From positions 1 through 64,000 of the forward strand of contig NW_027152114.1 in assembly GCF_004359215.1 (NCBI RefSeq): a DNA stretch of 64,000 bases, written 5' to 3'. A model generated the notes under the pieces. It was not told the origin of the DNA. It did no database searches and worked only from the letters and a program-made list of their open reading frames with translations. Positions within the stretch are counted from its first letter, which is position 1; each line of letters starts with the position of its first letter. The position numbers and the translations under genes are program-made. Below are positions 19,641 to 31,219 of this stretch, piece after piece. Source of the DNA: Bremia lactucae (taxonomy: Eukaryota; Oomycota; Peronosporomycetes; Peronosporales; Peronosporaceae).

Positions 19641-20231
19641 AGACCGGATCCGGGGGGCATAAGCCCAGCGGAAAGCTTTGCAGAGAGCGCTGACGCGAAT
19701 GATGGCAAGGACGAGGAAGCTGGTCGAGCTGATAAAGAGGTAGCAGCGGTTACCTCAGTGATCAACCACGATCGTGCTTAAGTGCTCCAAGCCGCGGGCC
19801 GTGATTGACGACGTTCACGGCGAGGACACCACGTCTAATCACAAGGACGACCGGAACAGCAACAGCAGTAACAGCGGTTAAGTTAGCGACAATGACGACA
19901 GCGACGACAATATATCAGCCGTTGCAGCAATGGGACCGACAATTGTAGCGACTCGGGCGATGGTAGCGTCAATAGAAACAGCAGAGAAAAAGGCTTAGAC
20001 AGTAATGACAGCCAAGGTTGCCAGTCGCACACCGCGCACGGTGGGGTCAACGACCCTGCAGGCACTGGCAACGACACCTCCGGTAGTGACACTCATGGTG
20101 ACGAGAGACTTAACACCGACTTGGATCGCACCAGCATGCTCAACGGTGACCATTACACAACACAAAAGAGCCAGTCCTCTTCCCAAGCTCAACAAACATC
20201 ACTTAGCTCACTCTTTAAGGTTGCAACATAA
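19641..20231 (+). pseudogene. Low-complexity Asp/Ser/Asn-rich reading frame
   Basis: Codon-like CAG/GAC/AGC repetition runs through this stretch. One frame reads PGGISPAESFAESADANDGK and, after frame changes, GVNDPAGTGNDTSGSDTHGD then KSQSSSQAQQTSLSSLFKVA before a stop at about 20231. It ends 36 bp before the antisense gene of G1 copy B. It could be the decayed C-terminus of a host or element protein. No domain is seen. Confidence 0.3.
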
Positions 20232-20267
20232 ACAACTAACATTTTTGGTTTTGCATTGCTTTGTCCC

Positions 20268-21571
20268 ATGACAATTAAGCGTGAGGCACAGACTCTTAGC
20301 ACCTTCCTCGACGATGAGGGAATGGTGCACTTTGAAAGTCACACTCTATCAGAGGATGAGGAGCAAGAGCGTCGCTCTTACACGCCTTCTCCTCCGGATG
20401 AACGTCGGGGGGCCCTGAATCCGTTCCGAGAACGTGGTGCCGCTGATGTCTTAACTGCATTGAGCAGGACACAGGACCCTGAGTCTAATATTATTAGAAT
20501 CCGCTCGATGAATCGGAAGAGTGGGCGTTCCTCAAAGAGGAACAAGCTCATCGTCGAGCTGCAGAGATAGCAAAAGCTAAACCTGATAGTGAATACAAAT
20601 CCACTCCGCTTAGTGTGGAAGAGCGTCGCAAAGAGATCGCGAGTTACAGCTTGGCCATCTGGATCTCCAGTCCCACGGCGAGGGTGCCGGAGGAGCTCGC
20701 TGCTCGCAACGCTCTTAATGAGCGATACCTTACGTCATAGGTAATCACTGGAAGTCAGTATCTGACGCGTCTGCGTGATCAAGCCCGTGGGGCTTCGGTG
20801 ACCTCCTTGAGTGGAATTCCACTCGTTTTGTTTCCAAACGAAATAAGGAGTGAAAACGAATTTTCCTGGGTCCATCAGGCTCGCCGCCTCTGCAATATTT
20901 GAAATATTCGAGAGTCTGCGGATGTAGCTAATGTTCGTTTGGAACGAAAGCTTCGCTTCGATTTCGCCAAGCTTAAGGCCAAAGGCCAGTTACGTTCGGC
21001 ATTTATACCACAAAACGAAGAAAGGCCTAGCCAATATTTCAGTGCTTCGGTTGACCGTGCAACCATGGATCGAAGCTGCATTGAGGCTATAAATCCACCT
21101 AATCCCACTTATAGTTGTGAAAAGCGTCGTTTTACGCAAGTTGACCCTGAGCTTGGCGCTCAAAAACGTCAACGGCGTACGGGCAATCTTGCCGAAGAGG
21201 TACCTCGAGCTCCCAAGAGTTTTCAGAAGAGGGGTACCCCAGCCACTTCACCAGATACCAATATTGGTCCTTACAACGATGTCCCTTGAAAGTTTCTTTA
21301 CGTGAAACTGAAGATTCCTCGCGCATCAAGCAGCGTGAAAGGGCGCCGAAATCTCGACGGAAGCATTTGATGATCTAAAGCACTAGGTGCAACTTCTTCG
21401 TGAGAGCTCTTTTGAGGCAATATAAAACCGTCTTTTGATACTGGAACGTCGGCAACCTCGTTTAGAGGGCCAGCTAGACATTTGGTGAGGATGCAGCAAC
21501 CTGCGGCACGACCGCCTGTCTCGGCGCAAGCGCCTTTAAGTCCACGTGGGAAGGGTCCCGATATGGCTTAA
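20268..21571 (+). pseudogene. Convergent antisense gene (aORF) of G1 copy B
   Basis: The homologue of 1784-567. It starts MTIKREAQTLSTFL at 20268 and runs through GAADVLTALSRTQDPESN, YLTRLRDQARGASVTSLSGI, FDFAKLKAKGQLRSAFIPQN and ERPSQYFSASVDRATMDRS. It ends with ARPPVSAQAPLSPRGKGPDM at a TAA (21569-21571). It carries frameshifts (one near 20498) and nonsense codons (near 20740 and 20900). The last roughly 440 bases lie opposite pol, including its chromodomain. Protein identity with copy A is high despite both being broken. No 3' LTR is found to the left, so this end of the element was lost. Confidence 0.7.
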
Positions 21572-24500
21572 GCAAGCCAACGAAGAGCACTGGGTGTGTA
21601 CGCATCTTGCTAGGAAGGTTTAGCGTGTAAGCTAGGCCTTTCTTGGCCACGACCGTAAATGGTCCAATAAAGCGCGGGCCTTGAAGACCGCGGAAATTAA
21701 GTTGGTAGGTAGATCTGTAGCGTCTAATAACACTCGGTGTCCGACCGCATAAGAATTCATACAGCTTCTGCCTTTAACATCTAATTGTTCTTTTTGTTTG
21801 TCTTAGGTATCAGTCATCGTGTCACGTACATGTCTTAAGACACTTAATCGCGTCGCGAGAAACTCGCTTACTTGTTTCGAATGGTAACAGGGCTAATATC
21901 AGCACGCCTATCGGCTAATTCTTCCCCTGACTCCTGAGCCACGCAGTGGTATCGTTAATGGAACGCGTGGGTGGGTGAGACCGTTGACATAGAACGGAAT
22001 GTAGCCTGAAGAGGTATAGAAAGCGTTAATAAACGCAAATTCCACTACCGGGAATATTAAGCTCTAGCGCTTTGGTGTCTGAGCACACACACTGCGTAAA
22101 ACGTCTTCAATGTCGCGATTGACACGTTCCGTTTGACCATCGGTCTGCGGATGGTCCGCAGTGGACATATCCAATCTGGTGCCAAGCACTCGGAAAATTG
22201 ATTTCCAGAATTTACCCGGGAAACGGGGATCCCGATCAGAGACAATTGGCACTGGCAAACCATGTTGTCGAAACACGCGATCGATAAACAGCTTAGCTGT
22301 ACCCTCTCCATCAATGGAATTAGGCACGGCCGCTAAGTGAGCCATTTTGCTCAAACGGCCAACAAAGACCACTATGCGGAGTTACTGGCTGAATCTTTTG
22401 GTAGACCGAAAACGAAATCCATACTAATGGACTCCTAGCAACCTATGGGTACGGGAAGGCTCGTCAGTGGCGCAGCAGCATGCGCCAAGGGTTTAACTCG
22501 TTGGCAAGTTTCGCATGTCCGAACGTATGTGCTGACCCATTTGTAAAGCTTGGGCCACAAATAATTCTGGCTTACAGGGCCGTAGGTATTTTTCCTACCG
22601 AGATGACCACCAAGGACAGTATCGTGCGCTTCATAGAGGATCCTGTACTTTAAATCCTCATCAAGAGGAACAACGACGCGCGGAGTATCCACAGCGTTCG
22701 TGCAATAAAGCAATAGGTCGTTATCGATAGAAAATCGATGTAATCTTGCACGCAAACATGCCGACAATTTAAATTCCGATTCAGTGCTCTATAGAGCTCG
22801 TAACAGAGCTACACACTGTTCATCCTGGGCGTAAGTCGAATGTATTAATTCATCAATAGGCGACATGATAGTCGTTAAAAGAGAGAGCTCATAATCCGGC
22901 CTGCGTGATAACGCATCAGCCAAGGCATTCTGCTTGCCAGGCTTCTACTTCACCTCGAAGTTGGGTAAGACAAAAAGGACAGCCATCGAGCCATTCTCTG
23001 TTAGAGATGGGGCGACTTAGTCGCAGTGCTAAACGACGCGAGATGTGTATATATCACAAACGGCTTAGAGCCTTGCAGATGATCTCTGAATTAGACAAGA
23101 GCATACTTCATTGCGAGTAACTCTTTGTCATGAACTGGGTAGCTCTTTTCTGGCTTAAAGCTGTCTAGACTCGAACGCAATTACACGTTCATGCCCAGCT
23201 GCCAATGGCAAAATTCGATACGTCACAAACGACTCTGAAAGTCCGATTTGGACTTGGCAGTGCCAGAATCGGGGCAAGGATAAGACTTTCTTTAACTGCT
23301 TGAAAATCATTACGCTCTGCGCTAGTCCAGCACCAAGTCGTATCCTTTTTAAGGAGATTAGATAATGGCCTAGCCATATCAGCGTAATTTACGCTATATT
23401 TGGGTAAAATAATTGGCGAGACCCAACCGCTTACGCAAATCCTTTTGGTACTTTGGAACCGGCCAATCTACTATGGCTTTTACCTTAGCGGGATCCGCTC
23501 TAAGGCCTCGCTTCCCAATGAAGCACCCTAAGAAGGGAATTTGTTCTGCGCCAAAAATGCATTTAGATGCATGGCATACAATTTATTTGCGCGCATACAC
23601 TTGAACACTGCTCGCAAATAGTCCATGTGGTTTTCCACATCCGTGTGGCCCTGTTCCGCACGACTGTGGACAAATATTTCGACAAAAGTCTGTGCAAAAC
23701 AATGATGAGGGCGGACCAGTTGCGTCACTAGACGATTAAATGTTGCCAAGACGTTGGAAAGCCCTTGTGGCATAACCGACCACTCCAATTGCTTGGGTGC
23801 TAACAGCTGTAAGCGGGATATTGCTAGCTCACATGAGCAATAAGTAATAACCATTGACAAAGTAAAGTGCACTGTACATTGTACATCCCGCCATAGGGTT
23901 CTGGAGAACATATTTTCTAGGTATGAGAGTTTGTGCTGGTATAGCGGCAGAATTAAGCTTATTATAAGCATGTACAATGCGCCATTTACCATTTGGCTTT
24001 TTGACACAAAAAATGTCGGCGTCGAATGGGGAGATTTGCTCTCTCGTACCATTCCAGAGCACGGAAGAAATCGTCAGTGACGTCAGACTTTGCCTTTGGT
24101 AGTGGCTACTGTTTTGTGACACAGTATTTGGTTCCAAGAACCAAGTCAATTTCATGACGGACACCTCTATCTGGGGGTAAAACAGATGGTGGATTGATAC
24201 ATATCACATCTTGGAATTCCTTAACTAATGAATAGAATGGATCTGTAGGATCTATAAGGATCGATGATCCACTACGCGCACTAAGCGCAGCTTTTGTGTC
24301 CTACATGACAGCTTCGTTCAGAAGTGACGATGGGTTTAACTCAAACGTTGGTCGAATGACCACCATCTCAAATAAGTCGGCAGTCTTTAGGTCTCAGCCG
24401 CACTCATCAATAGACATTTCTTCTAGCTCTAAAAGAGCATGTAAATGAAGGGATCCCGCAAGGCTAACTTCATCCTCGATGCTACCGGTTACACCATTTA

Positions 24501-25640
24501 CAAGCGTACGCAATTGCTCGCTCGTATCACTTTGTGAGGGTATAGACGCTTCGCGACTCCCCTATCTTGGAGTAGAGACAGCACGCCTCTTTAAGGCCGG
24601 GACATTCACATCCCAAATTTTTCAGCCTGTATTGGTTCTATACCAGAGCTGGTGTCTAATCCGACATCCGACAAGGAGTTAGGTAACTCAACTTCCTTGT
24701 CCAGTGAGTGCATTAGATGGGTTTGACCCAAAGTACCCTGGCGAACCGCCAATAGTGTCACTACTGTCACTCAATATTATACCATCTCGGCCAACCACAC
24801 TTGGTGGACTTAGACGTGCCACTCCACCTACCTCAGGAATATTACACCCTTGATGATACGACCTACAATGCTTTCAGCATTCAGTGAATCGTTATCACAA
24901 CGAGTGTTACTCGACGGATTACGTGCCATCCGACCCCCTTTCCCTTTTTCTGAGTTGGGCTCAGAATTATTGTTTATTACATGGAGTTCTTTAACTCGGA
25001 CATTCCAATGTCTAAAGCACTGACGGACTCAGTCAATGATCCGCGCCAATAGCGCTTTTGTTGCCTAGCAAAGGTGGGTTCATGACACTCTAAAACTTTG
25101 CTAGGAACAGTGCGCGTGGCGCCAAAGATCTTAGACCTCCAATCGAACCATGGCTCATGGCGTTCAAGCCAGGCCATACCAATGATGAGACCATATCTCG
25201 TATCCAAATCAAGGACGAGACAGCGTTTCGTACTGTCAAAGTCCAGAAACGTTATACCTAAATTCAATGGAACAATGGGAACAGTGAGACGAGTCCTAGT
25301 CGCTTAGCGAACAGTGGTTGTATCACTTTCATGTGCTTTGAGCGCCTCAACGTATTATTAACTCTCTTCAAGGGAAAGACGTCGAGTATAATTGAAAGAC
25401 GCTCCTGAGTCAATTGAAAGTGACCATGGCTTTTCAAGCTCTTCACAGTCGCTTACGTGAGCGCAAGCAAGCCACAAAATTCTTATTATCAGTTTTTGTC
25501 GGCTTTCGCTCGTAATTTCTTTGTTCAAAAAGCATCTTGCTATTAAACAAATAAAACACGCAAATATTGCGCTGTCTTTTTGCACGCCTTTCGAGACTGA
25601 AGCTGGGAAGGCCTGCATAAAGGTTTCTCAATATTTATTA
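21132..25640 (-). pseudogene. G1 gypsy copy B: protease-RT-RNase H-integrase-chromodomain
   Basis: Minus-strand pol with all domains but many frameshifts. The aspartic protease site SIDSGAS lies near 25400, with LIIGMAWLERHEPW downstream. The RT spans about 24164-23330 (KSPHSTPTFFVSKSQ, VMPQGLSNVLATFNRL). Its catalytic YFDD position reads FVEI, so it is inactive. RNase H follows (NLLKKDTTWCW, FRVVCDVSNFAIGS). The integrase H2C2 region (GGHLGRKNTYG, CETCQRVKP) is at 22767-22435, and the core with VSDRDPRF and DHPQTDGQTERVN at 22372-22064. The chromodomain is at 21329-21160 (YLVKWLGYPSSENSWELEV). The 3' end faces the aORF. LTRs are not attached. Confidence 0.85.
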
Positions 25641-26144
25641 TAGCTATCAACAAGTTGCTACCATTACGCTACTCTCATAAATACAGAGGTAGATAATTAA
25701 GGGGTGCTATTATATCGGTTCCTAAATGTAAATAAGGAGGTGTTTTAAAGTCCAATGAGGATCTAAGGACGACTCTAAAAAAATTGTTAAGTTTGCGATA
25801 TAGCGGAACAATAAAAAAATTGTGCTGTTATTTTAATCTGTAGCTTTTATCAATTAAACAAGCAGACGGGGCTGTGGCAACACCAAAAGGTGTGTGTGGC
25901 TATACCTGCTCCAGTAAAGGCTCGTTACATAAGTTCATGCTAAGCCACAAAAATTTCCGTTTACCCAACAAGAGCGTACTTATTGCCCGTCGCTCGATGT
26001 TTTGAGTGGATCCTTCGTTAAGCTGCCTCGACGAAATACAATCAGCGTTCAAGACCGATGATAGTAGTAAATGTGTAAGATACCACACGAGGGGCATATT
26101 AACGTTTAGTAGCGCCAGTGTCGGTGCTTCAAGAACACTACCTG
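25641..26144. other. No recognisable gene
   Basis: AT-rich. A minus-strand ORF at 25900-26157 (85 codons) has no convincing domain. This stretch separates G1 copy B from a G1 5' LTR in the opposite orientation. Confidence 0.4.
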
Positions 26145-26629
26145 TGTAATGGGGCATACTTTGATTGGAGGACCGTTGTTGTGGTACACTACCTTTATGA
26201 GTAAAATATTCTCTTATTCTATTCTAAAATAGTTAACTACTAAAATCCCATTTATTATAAGTAACAAATGTGGTCGCCGCCAGATATAAATCTGGCGGCC
26301 GGAATCTATCTTTAATTAGCTAGGGTAAGGTTTTAGATTTAAGTAATGTAATAAAGTGCAGTTCACCTTTTGATCTTAAAGCGTCTAGTGCCTTCTTAAG
26401 GCTTGCGAATTGGTATGTGAGAGACAGAAGCCTTTCTAGCGTACATACCCTCGGGCACAAGTTGCCACTTGGTTCTACGAGCCCCTGAATCACTTGATCT
26501 AGGATTCATTAAGCTTTATTAGCTTGTACGACTCCCTGAGTTGTTATATCCATTAGTCCTATAGAACTAAGAGACTCTTTGGGTCTATAAATCTTTCTCT
26601 TAATTAAGGAGCGAGGTAGCTCCGCTACA
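26145..26629 (+). repeat. G1 LTR (5' LTR of a truncated element)
   Basis: A 485-bp LTR, TGTAATGGGG to GCTCCGCTACA, matching 1896-2381 throughout. A primer-binding site and the start of gag follow in the same orientation, so it is a 5' LTR. Confidence 0.85.
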
Positions 26630-26631
26630 CC

Positions 26632-26640
26632 TGGTAGCAC
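26632..26640 (+). promoter_or_regulatory. G1 primer-binding site
   Basis: TGGTAGCAC begins two bases after the LTR end. The reverse complement, GTGCTACCA, would be a tRNA 3' end with CCA. Its first eight bases match the PBS expected for initiator tRNA-Met (TGGTAGCA). The same site follows the G2 LTR at 42552. Confidence 0.6.
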
Positions 26641-26688
26641 TAGTAATTAATCTACACCTGAGTCTTAATAAGACTAAGCTTTACTTAA

Positions 26689-27040
26689 ATGGAATAGTTT
26701 CCAGAACTTTCAGAGGCGCAACGCGCAGCGTAAGACGAGCTCAAAACTTTGTTTGGGCTCGATCATATAGAGTTCATCATGTCCCAGGAAGCAGAGGTCT
26801 GCATGCAAGGCTTAAGCCTTCATGCGTATGAATTTTCCCTGATCGGACAGATTCAGGATCACCTTGCGGCATCAATTTCAACTCGGTACATCTCTGTACC
26901 CGATTCAGAGCCTAAGGCTCGCCCTCTAGCTGTCAATGTAAAGACATTTGAGGGAAAAGAGGAAGAAAAACTCCCTATTTGAAAGGTAAGCATGCACTTC
27001 CGCAGAAGTTGGAAGAAGTAATGTAAAATAAATTTATCCT
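26689..27040 (+). pseudogene. G1 gag N-terminus (truncated)
   Basis: An ATG at 26689 opens a frame with in-frame TAG and TAA near its start, then reads LFGLDHIEFIMSQEAEV, GLSLHAYEFSLIGQIQDHLA and RPLAVNVKTFEGKEEEKLP before decaying at about 26980-27040. This is the N-terminal part of a gypsy Gag. The rest of the element is absent. Confidence 0.65.
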
Positions 27041-28356
27041 TAGCTTGACCTCCAAAGACTAACCAACATGCATGCGCAAGAACTTACCCTCGACCCTTGT
27101 CGCTTATTTCCAGCTCAACTTCTCCCTCGTGCTCGATTTGCTGCCATTTCTGTTTGCTCTTTTTTAATTGCTAATCAAGTGCGGGCGCTCTTAGCTTTTT
27201 TTACCTTTTAAAAATAGTACATTTAACTCCGTTAAACGAAAACACGGTTTCTGATGTCTCTCATGTAGATAATAAGAATGCGTGGCTATAGCGATTCCCT
27301 AACATAATTTAGGGGGGGGTTAGAGGCCAAAAGGGCGATCTGAAGAGGAATTACTGTTGGATTTCGGATTCAGTGGAATAACCCATACAGTGTAAATTTT
27401 TTTATATGACGTTATTATTCAATACAGACGGGGTGGTGTGACTATGCCAAAAGGGATGTGTACTGTATATAGCACTGCCGCTCCGCGTGGGCAAAAGGCG
27501 TCTATATAAATCTGTTACCAGTCTGTAGACTTGTCTTGGGCTTAAAACGCCTTGAGGTAGCCATTGTCTGTATGTAGCAACCGAAGGTGGGCTCTCAACC
27601 GCGTCAGCGTACTAGTTGGTTTGCTTCGTCGCATGGGAGAGCGTATATTTCACAGTCAAACAACAAAGCAGAGATAATGTGTTGACTGCGTCGGTTACAT
27701 AGTGATTACCACGGAGCTTGTGTCAATCCTCTGATTTGTCTAATTATGGCGCCAATCTGATTGCGTGCGTCCGTGGCGGGTTCGTTGTTTCTACCCATCT
27801 AGCCATACGCGGATATCCGTTCGATGGGTTCGGCCTTGGTATTCATTCAGCGCCTCATGGAGACTCTCCTTCCGCTGTTCGGCCGTCCATTGTACTAGTA
27901 TATCTTTATGTAGCGTTTGACGGATCTCGCTGGATAAAGCGAATCGCCTGATAAACTGAAGCAGTCTTTGAAGCTCCTGTAGACTGCTACTACGGACCCA
28001 GTTGATGCTGGGCCGTCCGTGTGAGGAGACGGAATCGCCGCGTTACTCCTCCATACAGCTTCCAGCGAAATATTTTCGAAATAACCCAAAGAAGAAACTG
28101 ATACACTAAATAAAATAGCGGATCAAGTGCGCATTTTTTTGCATGCATGAGTTATGTGGTTAGCCAAAGCTGACAGCCAGCGCTCGATATTTACAATTTC
28201 CATCAGTGGACACATCTGATGCACCGTCCGATGAAGCTAGCGCTTGTAATAGCCGTTATTTCTTCAGTAAGCTCGTCGGCGACTGCTAATCATGTGACGT
28301 GCTGCACCCGCTAGTTCGGTGGCGTGGCCATGGCGTGCGTCCAATTTTAAAGGTGA
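27041..28356. other. No recognisable gene
   Basis: Short ORFs (27718-27951 +, 27895-28089 -) show no known domain. A PPT-like TTTTAAAGGTGA closes the stretch just before a putative LTR start at 28357. Confidence 0.35.
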
Positions 28357-28682
28357 TGTTGTGAATGTTTAGCAACTAAACAATTGCATGTTGTTCATTA
28401 GAGTTGGAGCAACTTAAGACCCATCTGATGGATGGGACACTGACAGATTGATCTGATTGTGATCGATTCGACAAGATGAGACTTATCGACGTGATGATTG
28501 ATCTGATTGTGATTGGTTAGACAAGATGAGACTTATCGACGTGATGATTGATCGGACAATAAGAGATTGAATGACTTATGACTGATTAGACAAGTTAAGA
28601 CTAAGTACAAAAGATAGGACCTAACTCAATCATAATTTCACTTTTGGTTTTGCAGTCCCGCCCGACCACAAGCCTACTTTAT
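28357..28682 (+). repeat. Putative copia LTR X
   Basis: TGTTGTGAATGTTTAGCAAC follows AAAGGTGA. The same junction, slightly changed, follows the copia RNase H stop at 37816 (AAAGGTGA then TATTGTGACTGTTTAGCAAC). Only the first roughly 20 bases can be matched, so the right end is a guess bounded by the next LTR. It contains a 50-bp tandem duplication. Confidence 0.35.
28447..28546 (+). repeat. 50-bp tandem duplication inside LTR X
   Basis: Units 28447-28496 and 28497-28546 are nearly identical (ATTGATCTGATTGTGAT start, CTTATCGACGTGATG end). A partial third unit begins at 28547. Confidence 0.85.
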
Positions 28683-29104
28683 TGAATTACGTTACGCTAT
28701 GAGCTTGAAGATGGGCTTACAATTGAGATTGCAAACAGGAAAGTAAACTATATTTTTGAGTTTATCTCAAACTTACCGTTAGCTTTATCTTACCGTTAAT
28801 TCTTTCCTATCGTTCGCTGCGCCCCCTTTCCCACATATGTGGACTACCATAAAATGGGGAACGTCACTGTCTTGCGGTACAGTGCTGGTGAACCCAAATC
28901 CAGTCCCGAAGTTCTACTTTTTGATGTTGCCGGGTATCGAACCGGTGACATGTGGGATGTACCGCCATGCCTTACCCGACTGAGCCACACCACACGATAT
29001 TTTCCACACTCAAATTCTCCGTATTATTCTTGTCATACGATCCCTTGTCATATTTTCCTTGTACACGTATATCATAAAGCGCAACACTTTCGATGAACTC
29101 ATCA
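28683..29104 (-). repeat. Copia LTR Y with an internal tRNA-like module (3' LTR of C1)
   Basis: Read on the minus strand it starts TGATGAGTTCATCG right after a purine tract (GGGAGAGAT), which follows the copia RNase H stop. It runs to about TAATTCA at 28683. About 390 bp match 35459-35826 in inverse orientation. It contains A-box TGGCTCAGTCGGG (28975-28987) and B-box GGTTCGATACCCGG (28930-28943) of a tRNA-like gene at about 28924-28996. The right-hand end is set by TG; the left-hand end is approximate. Confidence 0.55.
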
Positions 29105-30790
29105 ATCTCTCCCTTGATGTGCACTCGAAATGATGCCCTTATGCCGCCATGCCGAGTCCCATGATGAATTTGGTGTGCTTGTCTCTTGGAAGCGCCTTGG
29201 TCAATCCGTCCGCGACCATTTCTTCCGTCGGCTTGTACTCCAGCGCAATCACCACACTTGCCACCTTCTCACGCAAGAAATGAAACTTGATGCCGATTTG
29301 CCTCGTGCGCGAATGTTAGACAGGATTTTGGCCAGCGCAATACATCCTTGATTGTCTTGAAAAATCGTCGTCGCCGTATCCGTCTGTACTCCAAGTCCTT
29401 CATCAAATTTCGAAGCCAGACTGCCTCTTGAGTTGCGCTATACATTCATATATACTCTGCTTCCGTGCTTGATGTCGCAACGGTCGGCTGGCGCATGAAG
29501 TTCCACGAGATCGTGCCGCCGTTCAGAAAGAACACGTATACTGTCGTTGAACGCCGCGTATCTAAGTCGCCTGCCCAGTTTGCGTCAGCGAATCCAATAA
29601 GCTATCCCTTGTTAACGCCGCTTAATACAATGCTAGTATCTTTAGTCGTCTTCAAGTACTTGAGAATTCGCTTGGCCGCCACCCAGTGTGACTTCTCGTA
29701 GCGCTCACAGAACTTGGCTTACTTCGCCAACCGCATGCGCGATGTCTGGTCTTGTACAAGTCGCTATGTACATTAATGCATCCACCACAAACGCTTCCTC
29801 TTCAGGCATCTTCACCAGTTTCGAGTTGTTGTCAGCTGGTGTGTGCACCTCCTTGCAGTTCTCAATTCCATACTATTCCGAGAGTCGCCTGATGTATGCC
29901 TTCTGATTCATCTTGATCAAGTGTTCATCGCGCTTGCGGTGAATCTTGATTCCTAAGCAGTACTTGAGATCCCCAAGCTCTTTGATGCTGAACTCTTGCT
30001 TGATCGCACTCTTAATGTCCGCAATGTGCTCCTTAGTCTTGCTGAAAAGCATTAGGTCGTCCACGTAGATTACAATAATGCTGTATTCGCCGCTTGACAC
30101 TCGAATAAACACACACGGATCTGCTGAAGTGCTTTTGAATCCTTGGTCCTCCAAATGCTGATTCAGTTTGCTGTCCACTGCCGCGCCGCTTGCTTGGATC
30201 CATTCAGCGCTTTCTACAGCGAACACTTCTTCATCGGATTTTGTTGATCTTCAAAATCGTCAAGTCAGTCCATGTAGATCTCCTCATCAACTTATCCATA
30301 CAAGAATGCGGTATCAACGTCGACGTTTTCTGCCTCTAAGCCTTCATCTGCTGCGATTGCCTACACCGTATTGATTGACTCTTTGCGTGCCACTGGCGCA
30401 AAAGTCTCGACAAATTCGATCCCAGGTCGTTGCATGAATCCTTTCGCCACTAATCGTGCCTTGAACTTGACAATATCTCCACTTGGATCGCGCTTGGTCC
30501 GAGTTACCGACTTGCAGCTAACAGCCTTTTTGTTCGGTGGCATGTTCACTAACGCCCATGTGCTGTGTTCGCTAAGTGACTGCATCTCACTCTTCATCGC
30601 TTCCAGCCACTGCTTCTTGTTCTTACTCTTTAATACTTATTCGTAGCTTAAAGCTTGTTCTCCATCACCATCTGCAACAAAGCAATAAAACGAAGCTTCT
30701 CCTTCAAAATCGTCGAAAATAAAGTGACCGCGACGTAAGTTGGGAAACTCTTGTTCGTAGCGCACCAAACCGCGCTTTTTTCGAGCAGGT
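29105..30790 (-). pseudogene. Copia C1: reverse transcriptase and RNase H
   Basis: From 30790 leftward the minus strand reads RGHFIFDDFEGEASFYC, then [60 protein letters not shown] and the catalytic YVDDLMLFSKTKEHIADIK (ORF 30226-29873). RNase H follows with [34 protein letters not shown] and a C-terminus VADGLTKALPRDKHTKF ending near 29140. The YVDD box is intact. In-frame stops and shifts interrupt several places. The gene stands directly upstream of LTR Y on the same strand. The integrase that should precede it is in inverted orientation next door. Confidence 0.85.
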
Positions 30791-30811
30791 CGTATCATCC
30801 ATTTTTCTTGC

Positions 30812-31219
30812 TAAGAAACTTTCAGGAGCGTGTTTTAACTGTGGCAAGGTTGGCCAATATGCTAGGGATTGCCGTTCAAGTCGTGGACCAAGAGAAACAC
30901 GAGAAGGAGGACACGACCACTCCAACGTCGCATTTAATGCTAGCGAAGAGTCCGTCAGCGACTGCTGGGTTATGACAGTGGCGCATCTGCACGCATGTGC
31001 AAGGACCGGGAAGCTTTTGTGGAGTATGAGGAAGTGCGCCAGGCGCGCAGTATATCAATCGCGAAGAGTAATATGAAGCTCAAGGTCATCGGTCACGGAA
31101 TGGTGAACCTGCGCGTTTAGACCGGACGTGCTTGGATCGACGCTCGCCTCGAAAACACTTTCCATGTCGAAGATCTGTCAAAGAATTTATTCTCGCTTAC
31201 GGCTGCATCAGCGCGAGGA
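30812..31219 (+). pseudogene. Copia C1 (inverted segment): Gag zinc knuckle and protease
   Basis: CFNCGKVGQYARDC near 30833 is a CCHC knuckle with Tyr in the His position. The protease catalytic DSGASARMCKDREAFVEY is near 30975, but a one-base deletion just before it breaks the WV(M)DSGA frame. A TAG at 31118-31120 interrupts the protease C-terminus. The segment faces opposite to the gag and RT of the same element. Confidence 0.75.

Noticed and set aside
25900..26157. Possible copia RNase H fragment on the minus strand
   Set aside because: A loose resemblance (GKRKFLWLSMNL) without the DANW or TEAEY motifs; not enough to call.
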